A DNA stretch of 64,000 bases. Origin: Paramacrobiotus metropolitanus (Eukaryota > Tardigrada > Eutardigrada > Parachela > Macrobiotidae). Each line of letters starts with the position of its first letter. Within the stretch, counting starts at the first letter, position 1. The position numbers and the translations under genes were made by a program. The stretch lies in the NCBI RefSeq assembly GCF_019649055.1, contig NW_026570223.1, forward strand, positions 3,162,001 to 3,226,000, read 5' to 3'. Positions 20,851 to 34,227 of the stretch are shown one piece after another. The notes beneath the pieces were generated by a model that ran no database searches, was not told the DNA's origin, and saw nothing but the letters and a program-made list of their open reading frames with translations.

Positions 20851-23800
20851 CATTTGCAGGAGAAAATAATTCGCCGCTGGAGACCAATCTCAGCTATCTT
20901 ACCCGGTGCGTAATAATCGAAAACTTTGACTGTTAAGAATCTTGTCATATTCGCCACCGGATACCACCTTGTTGCCACCACATCCACGCAAGTCAATCCA
21001 CCATCCAGCTGCAATTAGATGCTGCAATCATGTATTAACGGCCACATATGTCTATGAAAATGGGCGTACGTAATCTAGGAAAAATGTGACTTTTCCGTTA
21101 TAAAATTCTGCATAGCGAAGTAAATGGTTTGGTTGTGAGCCACAATAATCTTCCAGATCCGGTTGGAAGACGATATACCCAGATGGAATGTCCACTTCGA
21201 TTAAGGCCATACCACTTTGAGGGCTTTCTTCCATCAACGTCCATCTAACCTTCGAAAACTTATTTAGCAATGTTTATAAAATTTTTATTGCAGCAGTTCA
21301 TTGTTTAAATATCCGCATCAAAATTAGCTCTTTCGTTATGTTTAAACCGAAATATGCCTAAAAGTATCAAACTAAGCAAAAAACCGCACCTGGCACATGG
21401 TCGTAATATAAGTATGGAAACATTCTTTCCGGTATACGTTACATCCATAAAGATATCAAAAGCTTTAACTGGTGGTGGCAGAAGGTAACGCATCTTGTCC
21501 ACAGTGTACTCAACATTTAGCTGCAGCACAGCATAACCAGTGCCGCGAGCTATAGCGGTAATCATTCCCCAAGGATTCGGAACCTACACAAAAGTGCAAT
21601 GCCTAATTAACATTTCCAGCAAACAGATAACTTCGATGGAAATTTAAAAAGTATCAGTTATCAAAAATATTCCGGATACAAACTAAGTACCAATAACAAA
21701 ATTTACAACAGAAACACTTCCTCTATGCTATCCTGGTCAGGGATTGTTCCCATTACACATATTTTCAAAAATTGTCATTATCGTAGGCAGAAAACCGCGG
21801 CCGGTCACAATTATAGTCAGCAATTCCACACTTTATGCTTTCACCAGCTACTATGCTGATGCAGCGATATCTAGAAAATTTGGCGTTTAGCTTACTTCCG
21901 CGGTCTGTATTTGCGATAGTGTGTCTTTTCGGATAGCCAAGGTGTCCTCCGCGCCCGGAGAACTGCTGTATCGCAGGGTTATATTGATGTTGGTAGCCTC
22001 CCGGACGTTGGCGAAATAAGAATGAAGCATCAGGGCTTTTACCGCTATGTACGTGTCCTGTAGTTACCACGTCAAGAACTAAAATTCGTTTTCGAAGTAA
22101 CGGGTATATTCACTTTTCAGGACCTGTGTACTGCTGAAGCCAGTATCATGGAGCCGTTGAGTATTCAGCCAAGCCGCTATACGATCACTAAGAAAACTAC
22201 GCCGTAAATTGTATACCATCAAAGCATACGCCGTGGCAGCAATATTTGTTGATTCAAATTTATGTGGAATGTGCGGAAGCATGTAAGGTTGGTTGTTTCG
22301 GAGAACGAATCCTGGTGGCTGGATGGAATCTTTGCCCCAGAACAAGTATGCATCTAAATAAATTACGAAAGCCAGTCATGCCTACGAGAGTTGCTGCCAG
22401 CAAACATCACGACGTACTGCTAGCATTGCTAAACTACTAATTATAGCCCAATCACTGCGTATTACCGTAATGCTGTTTTAGATAATCCAGCTTCTCGAAC
22501 GCGGTATCTTTAAAGGCACTATCCGCAATAGTAAGCGCATATGTCACAATGGAAATTTCATATGGGTCATACAAAAGGTCAAGCCAGCGTTCCAGGTATT
22601 TCACGGCCGACAGACGGCTGGTACTGATCAATGCTCCCAGACCACTCGAGAAAGCCGTGATCTCTTGCAAACAAATCACTACATGGGCAGTCAACGTGAT
22701 GTTGCGATTCTCCATCCAGCCAGATGGCTGCCAAGTCTGCAAGAAGCACGAGTTCTTCAACCCATATAATTATTATGCCATCATCTAAACAGTCCTTCGT
22801 TACATGGTATGACATTTTTCTGTCGAATGGTGCAAGCCATGGCTCATAGAAAGAGCCTTCCTCAGTTTGATGTTGAATTATCCATCGTACGGACTGGTCA
22901 GTGGTCAGAGGATCAGCATAAAACTGATTATCCCAGTCTGAGTATTGCAGGACTTTACGGCTTTCTTCCAGAACTTGCACGGCGAATGCAGTTAACCATA
23001 CGCTGTTCTCTAAACGAGTTTCATTCATAAATTGATGGAAAGGTCCGTAATAATCTTGATAATTCCCGATAGTCTGGTAAACTGTAAAAAAATTGGTTAA
23101 TTTTTCATAAATTTTAGCAACCTTGGAGAAAATACAAACCCTAATTGCAAGCGTGGTTACATGTAGTGCAACAGATATTGGCTGCGGAAATAGGAAAACC
23201 TTATGCTACGCGCGAAATGTGCATCTACAAATACTCGTACACAGTGCTTACAGGAGTTTAGTGCAGCAAACAGGTGCTTTCGAATTTCGTCTGTCAGCTG
23301 GTTTGTGCGGCGCAAGAAGTCCAAAGTGTACAAATTCATGGCAAAGCTGAATACGGACATTTCTCCACCCTGATGCGCAATGTCCATCATCGTTATACTG
23401 TCGATGGAGTCCCTTAGCAAAGGCCCAAGTACATCACCTAAAACAAATTTCAACGAGCGTTGAAATGATAGTGCTCGCATGTATGAAATCAAAGAATCAT
23501 GTGTTTTACGACTACAAATTACAATACCTGCCGCAGTAACGGTCACCTTCGGGGAATTCGCCACAAATAGTCTTTCTATTTGTCTCGGAACCGTGTAATT
23601 TTCCGTCACTTGTATGTCCATCAATTTTAATATTGTCCCCTTGTTGGTCAAGTCCAGCGGGATCGATGTATGGAACTTCAGTTTAACTCCATCCGGTATG
23701 ACATTGATTATGCGATTCTGCACATACTCATCGATTTGAGTTGCTGCTGTGATCGTTACTGAAATCTCCCCAAGTCGACTAGGAACAATCGGAAAATATA

Positions 23801-26800
23801 CAATTGTCTGCGTTTGGCTATCCATCCATATACTGTGGTGGATGTCCGCACCGCCAACCTTGGTAGCGTAATATGAATGCGTCCATCCTAGCGGACCCAC
23901 TTCGACGAACATATAGTCGGGTGAACCGGAAAGTATAACTAGAACCTCCACTTCTTGATGGTAATAATTGAAAAGTGCGCAGCGTATTCCGATTATTTCA
24001 CCTTGGTGAACGGTGTCTGGTGTTTCGACAATCATGTGAAAAGGTTTGATGGAATCGAAGACTAATTCATATTCAAGCAGACCCAGACCGGATGTTTCGC
24101 TCATACTGACGGCTGAAATTACGTAGTGCGCTGGTCGGTCAGGCATCGGGACCTAAATAGCCGTATATTAGTTTACTTTCGCACCAAAGTTCAAATAAAA
24201 AAATCCCTACTGCATTCAGCGGCAGGATGGTACCTGAACTATTAGATGACCTTCCGGTGAAATGTTTCCGTCGGTCCAACAACATGCGAACGCATATGCG
24301 CGATCGATATGATTGTACCTTGTCCGTCGAAAACTAAGGACATCGTCATAAAATGTCTCCATAGCATCACAGCCACCCTCATCCGATCCATCTCGACAAT
24401 CCCATAATCCATTGCACTTCTGCTCTTCGTTATAGCACCCACCCGAAACACACGATATCTCGTTTTTTCCCGGATCACAGTAGTCAGTGGCTATCTGCGT
24501 AAGCGTTGCATCCGTAAATACCAATAAATCAGCATGCGAAAAAGTACTCTCCACATCTAACCCATACGTGTTACTTCCAAAATAAAACGACCGATCGCTG
24601 AAGCCATCGCTGGAGATAAAGGTCGTGCTGTGTAGCGCCGATCCATACCGATCGGGGAAAAGAGAGTTTAAACTGCGCAAAAGGTCAGATCGCGACAAAG
24701 ATGATATTCCCGGGGCCTGCGAAAAAAGGTTGTTTTCGATAGCTGAAAACCCGACAAACGCTAGCGGATCACCTTTCGCAACAACTTCGAAGGTTCGTTT
24801 GTAATAATCCTTGTGATGGTTAACTGCCATTCGCATTTTATGCCTGGAGATGCCATCCACCGGGAAAGTGTATTTGTCCGCGATGACTTCTCCCGTTGGA
24901 AGCACATTGAATACCACCAAATGCGCTCGGGGTGCCATTTCTGGGGTAATGGCAATGGAGAAGGTGTACGACAGCGAACGGACTTCTTCATAACCGGACA
25001 GCAACACCAGTCCCTTGCTGGTCACAATCCATACAATATCGGGCAAGAAATACGATGCGCGAACGTTAAAAATACCATAATGGCCGACGAGAAATTTCAA
25101 GGTGTGAGTTGAAACTTGGATATAGGCTGCACGCGGCGATTGGGCGCGGAGAACCACCATTTTAGTTTTGGAGACGTTGGCGCTGTCGAATGGCAGCGGA
25201 AGGTGGGGCGTGGCTCCGGTTGACATGGCTTCGAGGACAATCTGTGAAACACCCTTTGGCGTGGGTATTTCGAGATGGATCATTCCGTCCAATGGGGCTC
25301 GCAGTGGCCATGTTTCCGTTTGACCGGATGAACCGGATTCCAGAATATACTCGATACGCAGTTCGATGCCACTAGGTTTCTTAATGTACGATCCGTCTTG
25401 CTGGGAAACAGCCAGCTAAAATTATTAATACGGCAACTGAAGAACTTTAAATTAACGGAATCCCAGTAGCGATTTAGCAAAGCGCAGATGATGTTTGAGT
25501 GTTTTAACGGCTTTAAAAGATGCATAATACTTCCTGAACGTACTTGCGTTTTGAATACCATTCCTGGTTTGAACACTTGTGGTTTGTGTCCCAGGAACAC
25601 TAAGCGCAATGAATCATTGTACACCCTTGTTTGAGAGTAACCCACGCGGGTTTCATTGTGCCAGTGGTCCCAGACCGTTGCACGGATCCCAATCGTTTTG
25701 CCATCAACGCTTCCGTTCGCGGATACAGATTTCAAATCCGCCATTGCAAATTTGAAAGAATGCGTCCCGTTAAACTAATGAATCATAAAAGCTACTATAC
25801 CGTAAGTGATAAAAATCATAAAAATTGTGAATAAATCACACTGAGCTGAGTGCATACAAATCCAACAAATTGTGTGGTCTGCTCATTCGGCTCTCCTTTC
25901 CAGTCTGGCGCTTCCGCTTCTCCATCGGCTGGATCAATTACAAAAGCGTGTAGTTTAAGCTCACCGTTGGTGCTTTGACCCCAAGTAAAACTAAAATAAT
26001 TTCCATAATAAAGTTGCGGAAAACTGTGCCGTTGATTTGGATTTTAAAAGGTTACTTTGTCTCTACGGATCCGTGCAGAAATTCTTCGGTATCGATGATC
26101 GACACGGGCAAAGTAACATTCACTTCAAATAATGGCTGATCTGCAAAAATCGGCGCAGGTATTTATCGGGGGAACCCGGTATAATAACGCTGTAATGTAA
26201 ATTATGTAATCAATGATTTGGTCGTACTAAATTCTTCGACTGGAAAAGAGACTTCGGCGGCATTAGTTCCAATTGTAGCCTTGATTTTCCAGTCTCCAAA
26301 CTTAAGCTCCGGAGCGAGTTGATATGCAACAGACACGACACCAAAAATACTGTGTAACGAGGGATAACGTCTCTGTAGGTATCCGTCCGGGTTGTAAATA
26401 TGCACATCCACAACTCCGCGATACGGCGTTAATTGAGGCGTTAAAAGTATAACACGGAACCGAACTATAAGATCAATATTTTAGGCAGTTGTGGACCGTA
26501 AAAACTAGGGAGTTCGAAGTCTAATGTCGTGACCTTTGCCTAATTACATCTGATCAGTGCGTGTCCGCATTGTTTCATTCATTCAGTTTTTGTGTTAACC
26601 AGCATCTACACATACCTAGTTCATCTTGGCGGTAAATGGGTTTTTCAAGACGGAGAAGGATATGTACCGAACGGTCTTCAAGTTCAAGTGGGCGACGATG
26701 CTTGAAGGCGCCAGCTCGGCTGACATTTTCAAATCGACCCTCCAAAATCAGCTCATAATCTTCCGCATGGACATAGTTATGCACCTGCGAAGTGATATAC

Positions 26801-27594
26801 AGTTGGCATACATAAAGTATGTATATACATATTCAGTTTGCGTTAAATACTTTATTCAGAAAACTGTGGACTTTTTTAAACACATTTTACCATATGGGCA
26901 TTTTGTGTTACTTGATAGTCGGCAGCTTGTGTTACTTGATATAACTTTACCAAATAGAATATTAACATGAGATATTGGATGCCATTTGTTGTGTGCGCAT
27001 TCTGATTTTGTCGAACTACCCGTACTTCTAAAAAGACCAATAGAGTTGCTTTTTACTTTTAACAACAAAAGGTCATGGCTTCCGGGCATAAAAAGTCGTT
27101 TCCCCACGGCGATGGTTGAAAAATTGGATGATACCGATGCTTTCATAAACAGTGCTCCAGGTGCATCTTGCAGTAAAGAAACATGGATCTTGTAAGGTTG
27201 ACCACTGTACAGTTTCTTGGAAGCCGCAATGAAATATGTTCTGCAAAACAATGATGCAAAAATGGTGTAAAGCTTGTATGGCAAGCTGCAGTAAATTTGC
27301 AGCAGTTACGGTTAGGTCGTATAGAATTCGAAGTACCTACTCTGTATATTAAATCATAAATCAATCTTACTGTCGGCTGTTTGAAACAAAGTTTCCTTCC
27401 GACGGCCATCTTACGGAACTATCAGCAGGAAATGTGTTTCCAATACTTAAAGGATCGTTTATCCATACTGTCCCTGGGTCAGGAAGTAACTGCCCATAAA
27501 TGACCGGTATCCTTCTGATTACCAAAGCGAAAGCGCTGACTACCAGAAAACAATGATAAAGTGGCATAACTATAAAATGGAAACCTTGTCGCAA
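20850..27594 (-). CDS. Mcr: Macroglobulin complement-related (Mcr/TEP-like) protein without thioester
   Basis: Sixteen exons: 27594-27371, 27240-27057, 26784-26616, 26464-26228, 26140-26056, 25990-25858, 25774-25544, 25415-24234, 24152-23252, 23081-22804, 22736-22466, 22353-22124, 22057-21896, 21583-21390, 21244-21070, 21008-20850 (1604 residues, all phases close). It is a secreted alpha-2-macroglobulin/CD109 relative: a signal peptide (a second ATG at 27567 is an alternative start), MG domains (TYFIAASKKLYSGQPYKIHV, LEKPIYRQDELG, FGDWKIKATIG, FEVNVTLPVS), an embedded LDLa module at about 733-771 (CNGLWDCRDGSDEGGC), CUB-like and alpha-helical TED segments (LTAHVVICLQE, GFSSTQ), and a receptor-binding domain ending VFDYYAPG. 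The GCGEQ thioester is QGGEM at 1076-1080 (23358-23372), so no covalent bond can form. LDLa plus thioester loss is the insect Mcr/Tep6 pattern (septate junctions, clearance). An RRTR just after LDLa could be a furin-type cleavage site. Confidence 0.93.
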
Positions 27595-28651
27595 AAGCGC
27601 GAAAAAACAAAAATAGAATTATGAGTGTTCACGTTGACCAAGTATGATACACAGTGACTGGCAGTAAGAGTTCAGACAGCCGAGGAAGCATAATTTGCAT
27701 ATTTATTTTGAATAACAACGTACATGATTGTTCTTACCGTGAGTACGTATCAGTACGTTTGGCATACCCGCAATTTGCGTACTGTTGTTAAAATGCAGCA
27801 AATATTCCTTCTCTGAAGTCAATTGCGATATGTACTACATTAATATTACTCTTCTTTAATGTTTTGCATCTGTAAGTGTGCAAGTGCTTATTGAACGCTG
27901 CAATGCTGCGTAATTCATAATTTTCCTTGCATTATATTGGTTGGCCTGCTGTTTTCTGCGATTAGTGTACTGCTTATGCGCAATCGATTGTTAAAAGAAA
28001 AGAAACACAATAGTCAAGTGGTACCGTTTGTAATGTGTGTTTTTGACGAAGATATATTGCGGGACGCCGGTGTTATTTGAGTGTAAGTACAATACATAGT
28101 CTGCAAACACTGGCTAATGAATATCGTTAACGAAGCACTTCGCACACTACGATCGAGTAGGTTTCTTGAGGATCGTTTGAAGTGTTGATCTCTTTTTAAC
28201 TTACCTACCTAGTTTTATGACGCTGCCGAACTGTCGATTAACGTACCGATTTTATCAGATAGCTGATGGTGGGGTAAGTACAATTAATTAGCGGCGGGAT
28301 CGCTTCGTTGTTTACATACTGTACCTTGGCGCTTGTTATGTATTGTACGTATGTACAACGCAGTTACCGGCAGTGGATTTCCCATGTTTTGGCTCCAAAA
28401 ATGTGAATCCAAGGCATTCATCCACAGTAGTACAAGTTTTGTACGATATATTTTCTGGCTTTCATGCCGGTATACCGCTATATGCCAGATTAAGGAATGT
28501 TTACAGCTCACACAGCAACCACACCATTGCGAATCAGACACACACACGCACAGCCACAGAGTTGTTGGGTGGATAAACCACTTCGATTATTATTGATGCG
28601 CTGAGAAATTTCTCGGGTTGGGCTCCCAACATATTTAGAACACAACACACC
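27595..28651. other. Divergent promoter interval, Mcr / hydrolase C
   Basis: About 1.06 kb between divergent start codons. No coding frame has support. It contains a short CA-rich run near 28537-28557 only. Confidence 0.55.
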
Positions 28652-31343
28652 ATGCTGCCTCTAAAGATTGCATGCTTTGTAGTCTGTGTTTCTGTGGTAT
28701 TTGTTTATTTTTATACTCCTGTTCCGGATGGGATGAATGAGGATGACCGGTGGATTTTGCGCAAGATTTTTGCTTTAAGTCAAGCCGGAAAAGTTGTGGT
28801 AATTAGAAAACAAACGTGCAAAATTAGCTTACCCCGTTACCCGTAATCGTAGATGTTAATTTGCATGCAAATGCGAAAATACTGTGTTCTCCCTGTTTAC
28901 ATTATGTCGCTATGTTTTTTTATTATTAGTAACCGGAAATAGTTTTTTTTTAAATTTTGTTCTGAAAAAAATTAGTAATGGTAAGTTTCAGCAGTCAGTG
29001 CCAGTCATGTTACTTGTGTCATAAGCAAAATACGAATGGAAAAAAACAGAAAAGATTGACGGAAATTATGTTATTTTGGTAAAACCAGATACTGCCCATC
29101 GTACTTGGTAATAATGTGCCGCCAAGGCACCAAAGATTTAACTTTAGCCTTTATAAGATATTTGCCGATGTGCCACGATTTGACTATCAGCACTTATCAA
29201 CATGCCGTATCGAGAACTTGTTTTTATCGTCGCCGATTTATGATTATTTACTCTCATCAAATATGATATGCTGCTAACAGGCACGTTTGGGAGCCCTAGT
29301 TGGCTATGATTCAGCTATAAACATCACACGTTCCTTCAGGAATTCCCGATTCGCCTTCGTACATCCGGACAACTATGCATTAGACTCGACAAATTATGAT
29401 TTTGAGGGCGTTAACGTCACCGTACACCGAAGACCGCGAGCTAAAGATGCCAAAGAACTGGATGCCGCTTTTGTGTATATCCATGGAGGCGGATGGGCGT
29501 ATGAATATCGAGGTGAGTTGCATCCGCCAAATTTGCGGAGCAGGAATATCCGCTAGACCGCTGCAGTCATTACTTATTTTTATTACGGTACAGAGCTGAC
29601 CACTGTTGCAGTACGAGTACATATGTAAGCGTAATTCTTGTTAACGTTTTAAGTGTAAAAGTTAATTATTAATTCAGTGATCTTTGCTTTGGCAAATACC
29701 GGCACACAATCTGTACCAGGCTTAACTGACAATCTTTATTCGAGTAGTGCAGACTGTAGACTGTAGTGCAGAGATACTTGTAACATACAGTAGTCCAGAG
29801 TGCAGACTATACAGCGTACTCGAAAGCTTACTCATTGTTAGAACTTCATGATAAATGAATAAACTTAAAATGAAAATGAATAAACTTAACGGTTCATAAA
29901 TTATCCTTTAGTTTCGTTACTCACTTTCATGACATCGCCCGAATAAGAAATCAGTTGAAGATAGCGCGGCAACCAGCAGGGAATCTTAGAACCGGTATAT
30001 TATACAGTGATTTTATGAAAATTACATTTGCTTCTCCATATTATATTACAAAAAGCTGACCATGAAAATGGCTTGTTATCCGTGAGGTGGCATGACTGCC
30101 ATGGCACACGACTTTTCGTTTTACCCTGCAGTTTTGGAAGTTTCGCAATGTTTATTTTTGTGTTAATATATAGTATTTGTTGCTACTTATGGTTAGAGTA
30201 CTATTTTTAACAAACATAATACACTATTTTACAACTACGTTGGACCCAGCACAGTGCTGTCATGATCATATGCTCTGTGCATACTTCAGCTTGCATACTT
30301 CTACCTGTACAATAGTTCAACGGCACATAAATAAAATCTTGTTGCACCAATCATGGCTGCAAAAGCAGCTATTGTATAGACACGGTTACTTGCGGTTAAA
30401 GAATCAGATTTACCCAATTTTTCAAAAATTTATTGATGCTTGAAAATATTTCGTCAACTAAAACGCAAATAGGAACTACCTTGGAGAAAGATCTTTAAAA
30501 TATGTTTTTCCAGAGATATACGCGATATTGGAGCGGTACATTGCTCAGCATGCGGATGTGGCGGTGGTAGCCATCCAGTATCCGTTAGCACCGGAGAATC
30601 CCTATCCTAAACCCATGCTAGCCTGCTACAACTCCGTATTGTATCTGCACCAGCACGCCCAACGCCTGGGCATCGATCCGCAGCGAATTAGCATCGGTGG
30701 CGATAGTGCCGGCGGTAATCTGGCCGCCAGTGTTACACTGAAGCTGCGCGACACCGGCCATACATTCCTCCAGCGCCAGATCCTCCTGTCGCCGGCCCTA
30801 CAGTTTGCCACCTTCCGTCTGGATTCCTACGAGCAAAATGATCGATACGGTATACTACCGCGCCGCGATATGATCCTCTTCTGGCTGCATTACATGCACG
30901 AAGGCATACAATTTATTAACGAACTAACATTCAATGAGCACTTATCACCGCGGATAACGCAGGGAAAAATTTGGCCGGTTTTGCAGAAGTACCAGCAGTT
31001 TCCGCAGAGTCATGTCAAAATTGATGAAAAGGTCGTGAAGAACTGGGAGAAAAAACTCCTTGATCCATATTTGTGTCCGATGTTTGCGGATACATTGAAA
31101 GGACTGCCGCCCACGGTGATATTAATTTCGGAGTTCGATATTTTACGGGACGAAGCGCTGGCTTATGCGGACCGGCTGAAAGCCGACGGTGTGGAGACAA
31201 AGGTTGTTAGAACGCCGGGATTCCATGGCCTTTATTGCTTTAGCAGGGATAGCAAGGTGGGCGCGCAGATGGCGGATGCAGTTGTTAGTTTTCTGAAAAC
31301 TCCGGTGCCCGCCCAGCAAAATCACGCTGAGTCGAGTCGTTAA
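28652..31343 (+). CDS. Arylacetamide deacetylase-like hydrolase C
   Basis: Three exons, 28652-28798, 29281-29512 and 30514-31343 (402 residues), intron phases 0 and 1 as in A and B, but with introns of 482 and 1001 bp. The N-terminal signal anchor KIACFVVCVSVVFVYFYTPV closely resembles the vertebrate AADAC start. Catalytic parts are canonical: HGGGW (H117), GDSAGG (S191), EFDILRDE (D335) and GFHGLY (H364). An N-glycosylation sequon (NIT, NVT) occurs in exon 2, in keeping with a lumenal domain. A short hydrophilic tail (PAQQNHAESSR) follows the fold. This is the most canonical of the three paralogues and the most likely ordinary ER esterase. No AATAAA is obvious close to the stop. Confidence 0.94.
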
Positions 31344-31750
31344 TGCTCAACCGTATCCGAAGAGAGAAAACATTGTCTTTTGTTTTTTATGTTCTTAAGT
31401 CCTTTGGTTATTCTCATGTCGAAACGTTTGAAAAACTTTGGTATTTTTATATGGATTTTTATTTAAATTATATATATTGGTTATAGTTTAGATACGATAT
31501 CGACAGGGGTGATTTTAGATTGGTTGTGAAATGAGAAGATGGCAAAGTAAGCTTTACTACTGAATAAGCACAACAAAATTAATACTTAAGTGACAGCTAA
31601 TATTAGTGAGAGTGCATTTTGTAAGTACTTACATTATTATCGTACAAGGAAAATGCAACGGTAGTGAGTCGTTTAATAAGTACAGTATAAGTACATAATT
31701 TTTATACTGACTCTACTGTACACAGGTATGACAACAGTGTTAAAAGCACA
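31344..31750. other. Convergent intergenic region
   Basis: About 400 bp, AT-rich, between the 3' ends of hydrolase C and the sugar transporter. No coding signal. Confidence 0.6.
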
Positions 31751-34227
31751 TCAATGCAGCACTGGTTTATTTTTTAATGAATCCATTGCAATTACTGAAT
31801 CGCGAATACTTTTTTGCCGGATGTCGTCTACCGGTTCCCCTGGAACATGGCCAAAAATATCATCCATATCCTCCAACGATTTTCCTTTCGTTTCCGGCAC
31901 AAATATCCACACAAATATTGCCATAATAATTCCAAAACTGCCAAAAACCTGAAAAAACAATCATAAGAATACCATACAGCGATAGTTAGTATTTCCGTAC
32001 GTGCTGTGGCCCGAAACTGCATAATAAAAAGTCCTTGTGCGGAATGTGAAGTTAATAATCAAGCAAATACTTCAAATCTACGATGAAAATGCCTGCGGAT
32101 AAAAATCGGCAGAAGTTTTATATAAAATATGTTGTTGCAGTTCTGTTTTGTATTAAAGGCGTTACATTCTGTAAACTTACAATATAGGTATAAAATGTAA
32201 TACTGGTCAACATAATCGGTGTAATCTTCGCAATAATGGCATTCCAAATCCAGTTGGACATAGTACAGCATGCCGTCCCCTTGGCACGGACACGCATAGG
32301 AAAAATTTCCGACTGGTACACCCAAACAACTGGACCCCACGTCGATGCAAATGAAATTGTGAAAACGTATACAAAGACCATTGCGGCCCATGAAAGACCT
32401 GGTGTTTCATGGGAAAGTCCCAAAAACCTGCGGATAAAGACATGCTAAGCGTGATTACAAAGCTTACACAATATCGAGTAACTGTATGTAAGAATTTGTA
32501 CAGTTTTTCTGTGCGAACATGATAAAATTAATTTAGAACTGATGGCGAAAGTGTGAAAAGAGTATTCGTTTATACCTTCCATCTCCCAGTTTTATAACAT
32601 CACATTATATAGATATTATTATACATAGACTGACCCAGTCGAAGAAAATGCAGCAAGAAGAGGAATCAGAATACAGATGTGTACTTGTAAGGAAAAATCT
32701 TGTACGATGTGCACACACTATACGTACATCATATTATAACTGTAACCGACAAAAGGTCATATATCTCACCCCAGAAATATGTTCTTTTTTAAAAAGCATA
32801 TATAATTATTCAAAGGTGCAAAACTTACAGACAAATTAGCATATGCGCGCCTCCCATGAGAAATCCACCAATAATCATAAGCAGCTTCCGGCCAATCCGC
32901 TCCACCAACCACATCCCGGGAAACGTCGCGACAAAGTTAATGGCCGCATTGGCAATAACAAAAGTCACTCCGGCATGTGCACTGGAGAATCCCATGTCCT
33001 TGAACAATTCCGCGGCGTAGTACAGGATGACATTAATTCCCGTCCACTGCTGAAAGCACTGCAGGACCACTCCAATAGCCACACGATTTCGGATGCCGGC
33101 TTTGCACAGTTCGAGCCACGTCACCGAGCCGATCTTTTTCTCATGCAGAGCACTCTCCTTAATGGACGCAAACTCTGTCCGTACTGCCTCCGAATCAGCC
33201 GGAGCGCTGCGCAGTTTGGCCAGACTCTGTAAGGCTTCTTCTTCCCGGCCGCGGTCTACCAGCCAACGCGGCGAAAACGGCAGAATGATGATCAATCCCC
33301 ATAAAATGGCCGCCGGCACCATCTGCATGCCCAACGCTAAGCGCCACTCTACGTCGCCGGTTAGTGTGGATAATATGGCTGCATTGATACATGAAGCGAT
33401 TAGGATGCCAAAGGTGATCATCAACTGGTACGTGGATATCAGCGTCCCCCGGACGTCTGTTTTGGCAGTCTCTGAGATGTACAGCGGGACCACGGCGGAC
33501 ATTAAACCGACGCCCATGCCGCTAATGATTCGGCCGACATAAAGAACGGCGATATGTGAAGCGCCGGTCTGCATGGCCCCGCCGATCATGAACAACACCG
33601 ATCCCACGAAGATGGAGTAGCGCCGCCCGATGCGGTCGGCTAGGATGGACGTCAGAGCGGCACCCACGACGCAGCCCACCAGAAAGGTGAAGGTTATCCA
33701 ACCGCTGATGTCGGCGCTGTTGGGAGTTTTGACCAGCGTCCCATTTACTGAATGATTATATTTCAGACCAAATTCCAACCCGAAGCTGTCCATAATTAAT
33801 ACCTGGCTGCAACAGAAAAGTTACTGTCGACTGTAAGGTCAACGGTATTCCAAAGAATTTCGTAAAATGAAAAGAATTCGTAATTAATTTTATATACTGC
33901 AAACGATTTCATGAAATGCCGAAAGTCCCGAAACATTCTGTTTCCTTATACGAGAAAACTGATACTCACCAGTGTCACCACGGTTTACATTGTACAAGTT
34001 ATGGTCCTAGCAGTGCTACCGTAGTTATTCGTATAATTGTTACATCAGGTTTATATAGGAGTACTCATATTGTTACAATATTATTATTTAGCATTGTTCT
34101 ATTTTGCAAAATGGTTGAAAATGAAACTATTGTTTTTTACGTACTCAATAACGCCGATTTCATATCCGAATAAAAATCCACCCATGGCTGACGCCACAGC
34201 GACAAGATAATTATAAATCCTCCCCAT
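31751..34227 (-). CDS. MFS sugar transporter, fungal-type motifs
   Basis: Four exons: 34227-34145, 33806-32829, 32427-32181 and 31948-31751 (501 residues, phases 2, 2, 0). A 12-TM major-facilitator sugar porter. Landmarks in order: TM1 [15 protein letters not shown], the loop [30 protein letters not shown]7 [28 protein letters not shown]10 [22 protein letters not shown] and the C-terminal [12 protein letters not shown]. The start is the ATG giving [11 protein letters not shown]; a longer overlapping open frame in another frame (up to 34394) does not fit the family. The TM1 and TM10 motifs look like fungal or other microbial proton-sugar symporters rather than animal GLUT/TRET. That could mean an old non-GLUT lineage or transfer from a fungus followed by intron gain. 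The gene has ordinary introns and neighbours, so it is not contamination. Confidence 0.92.
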
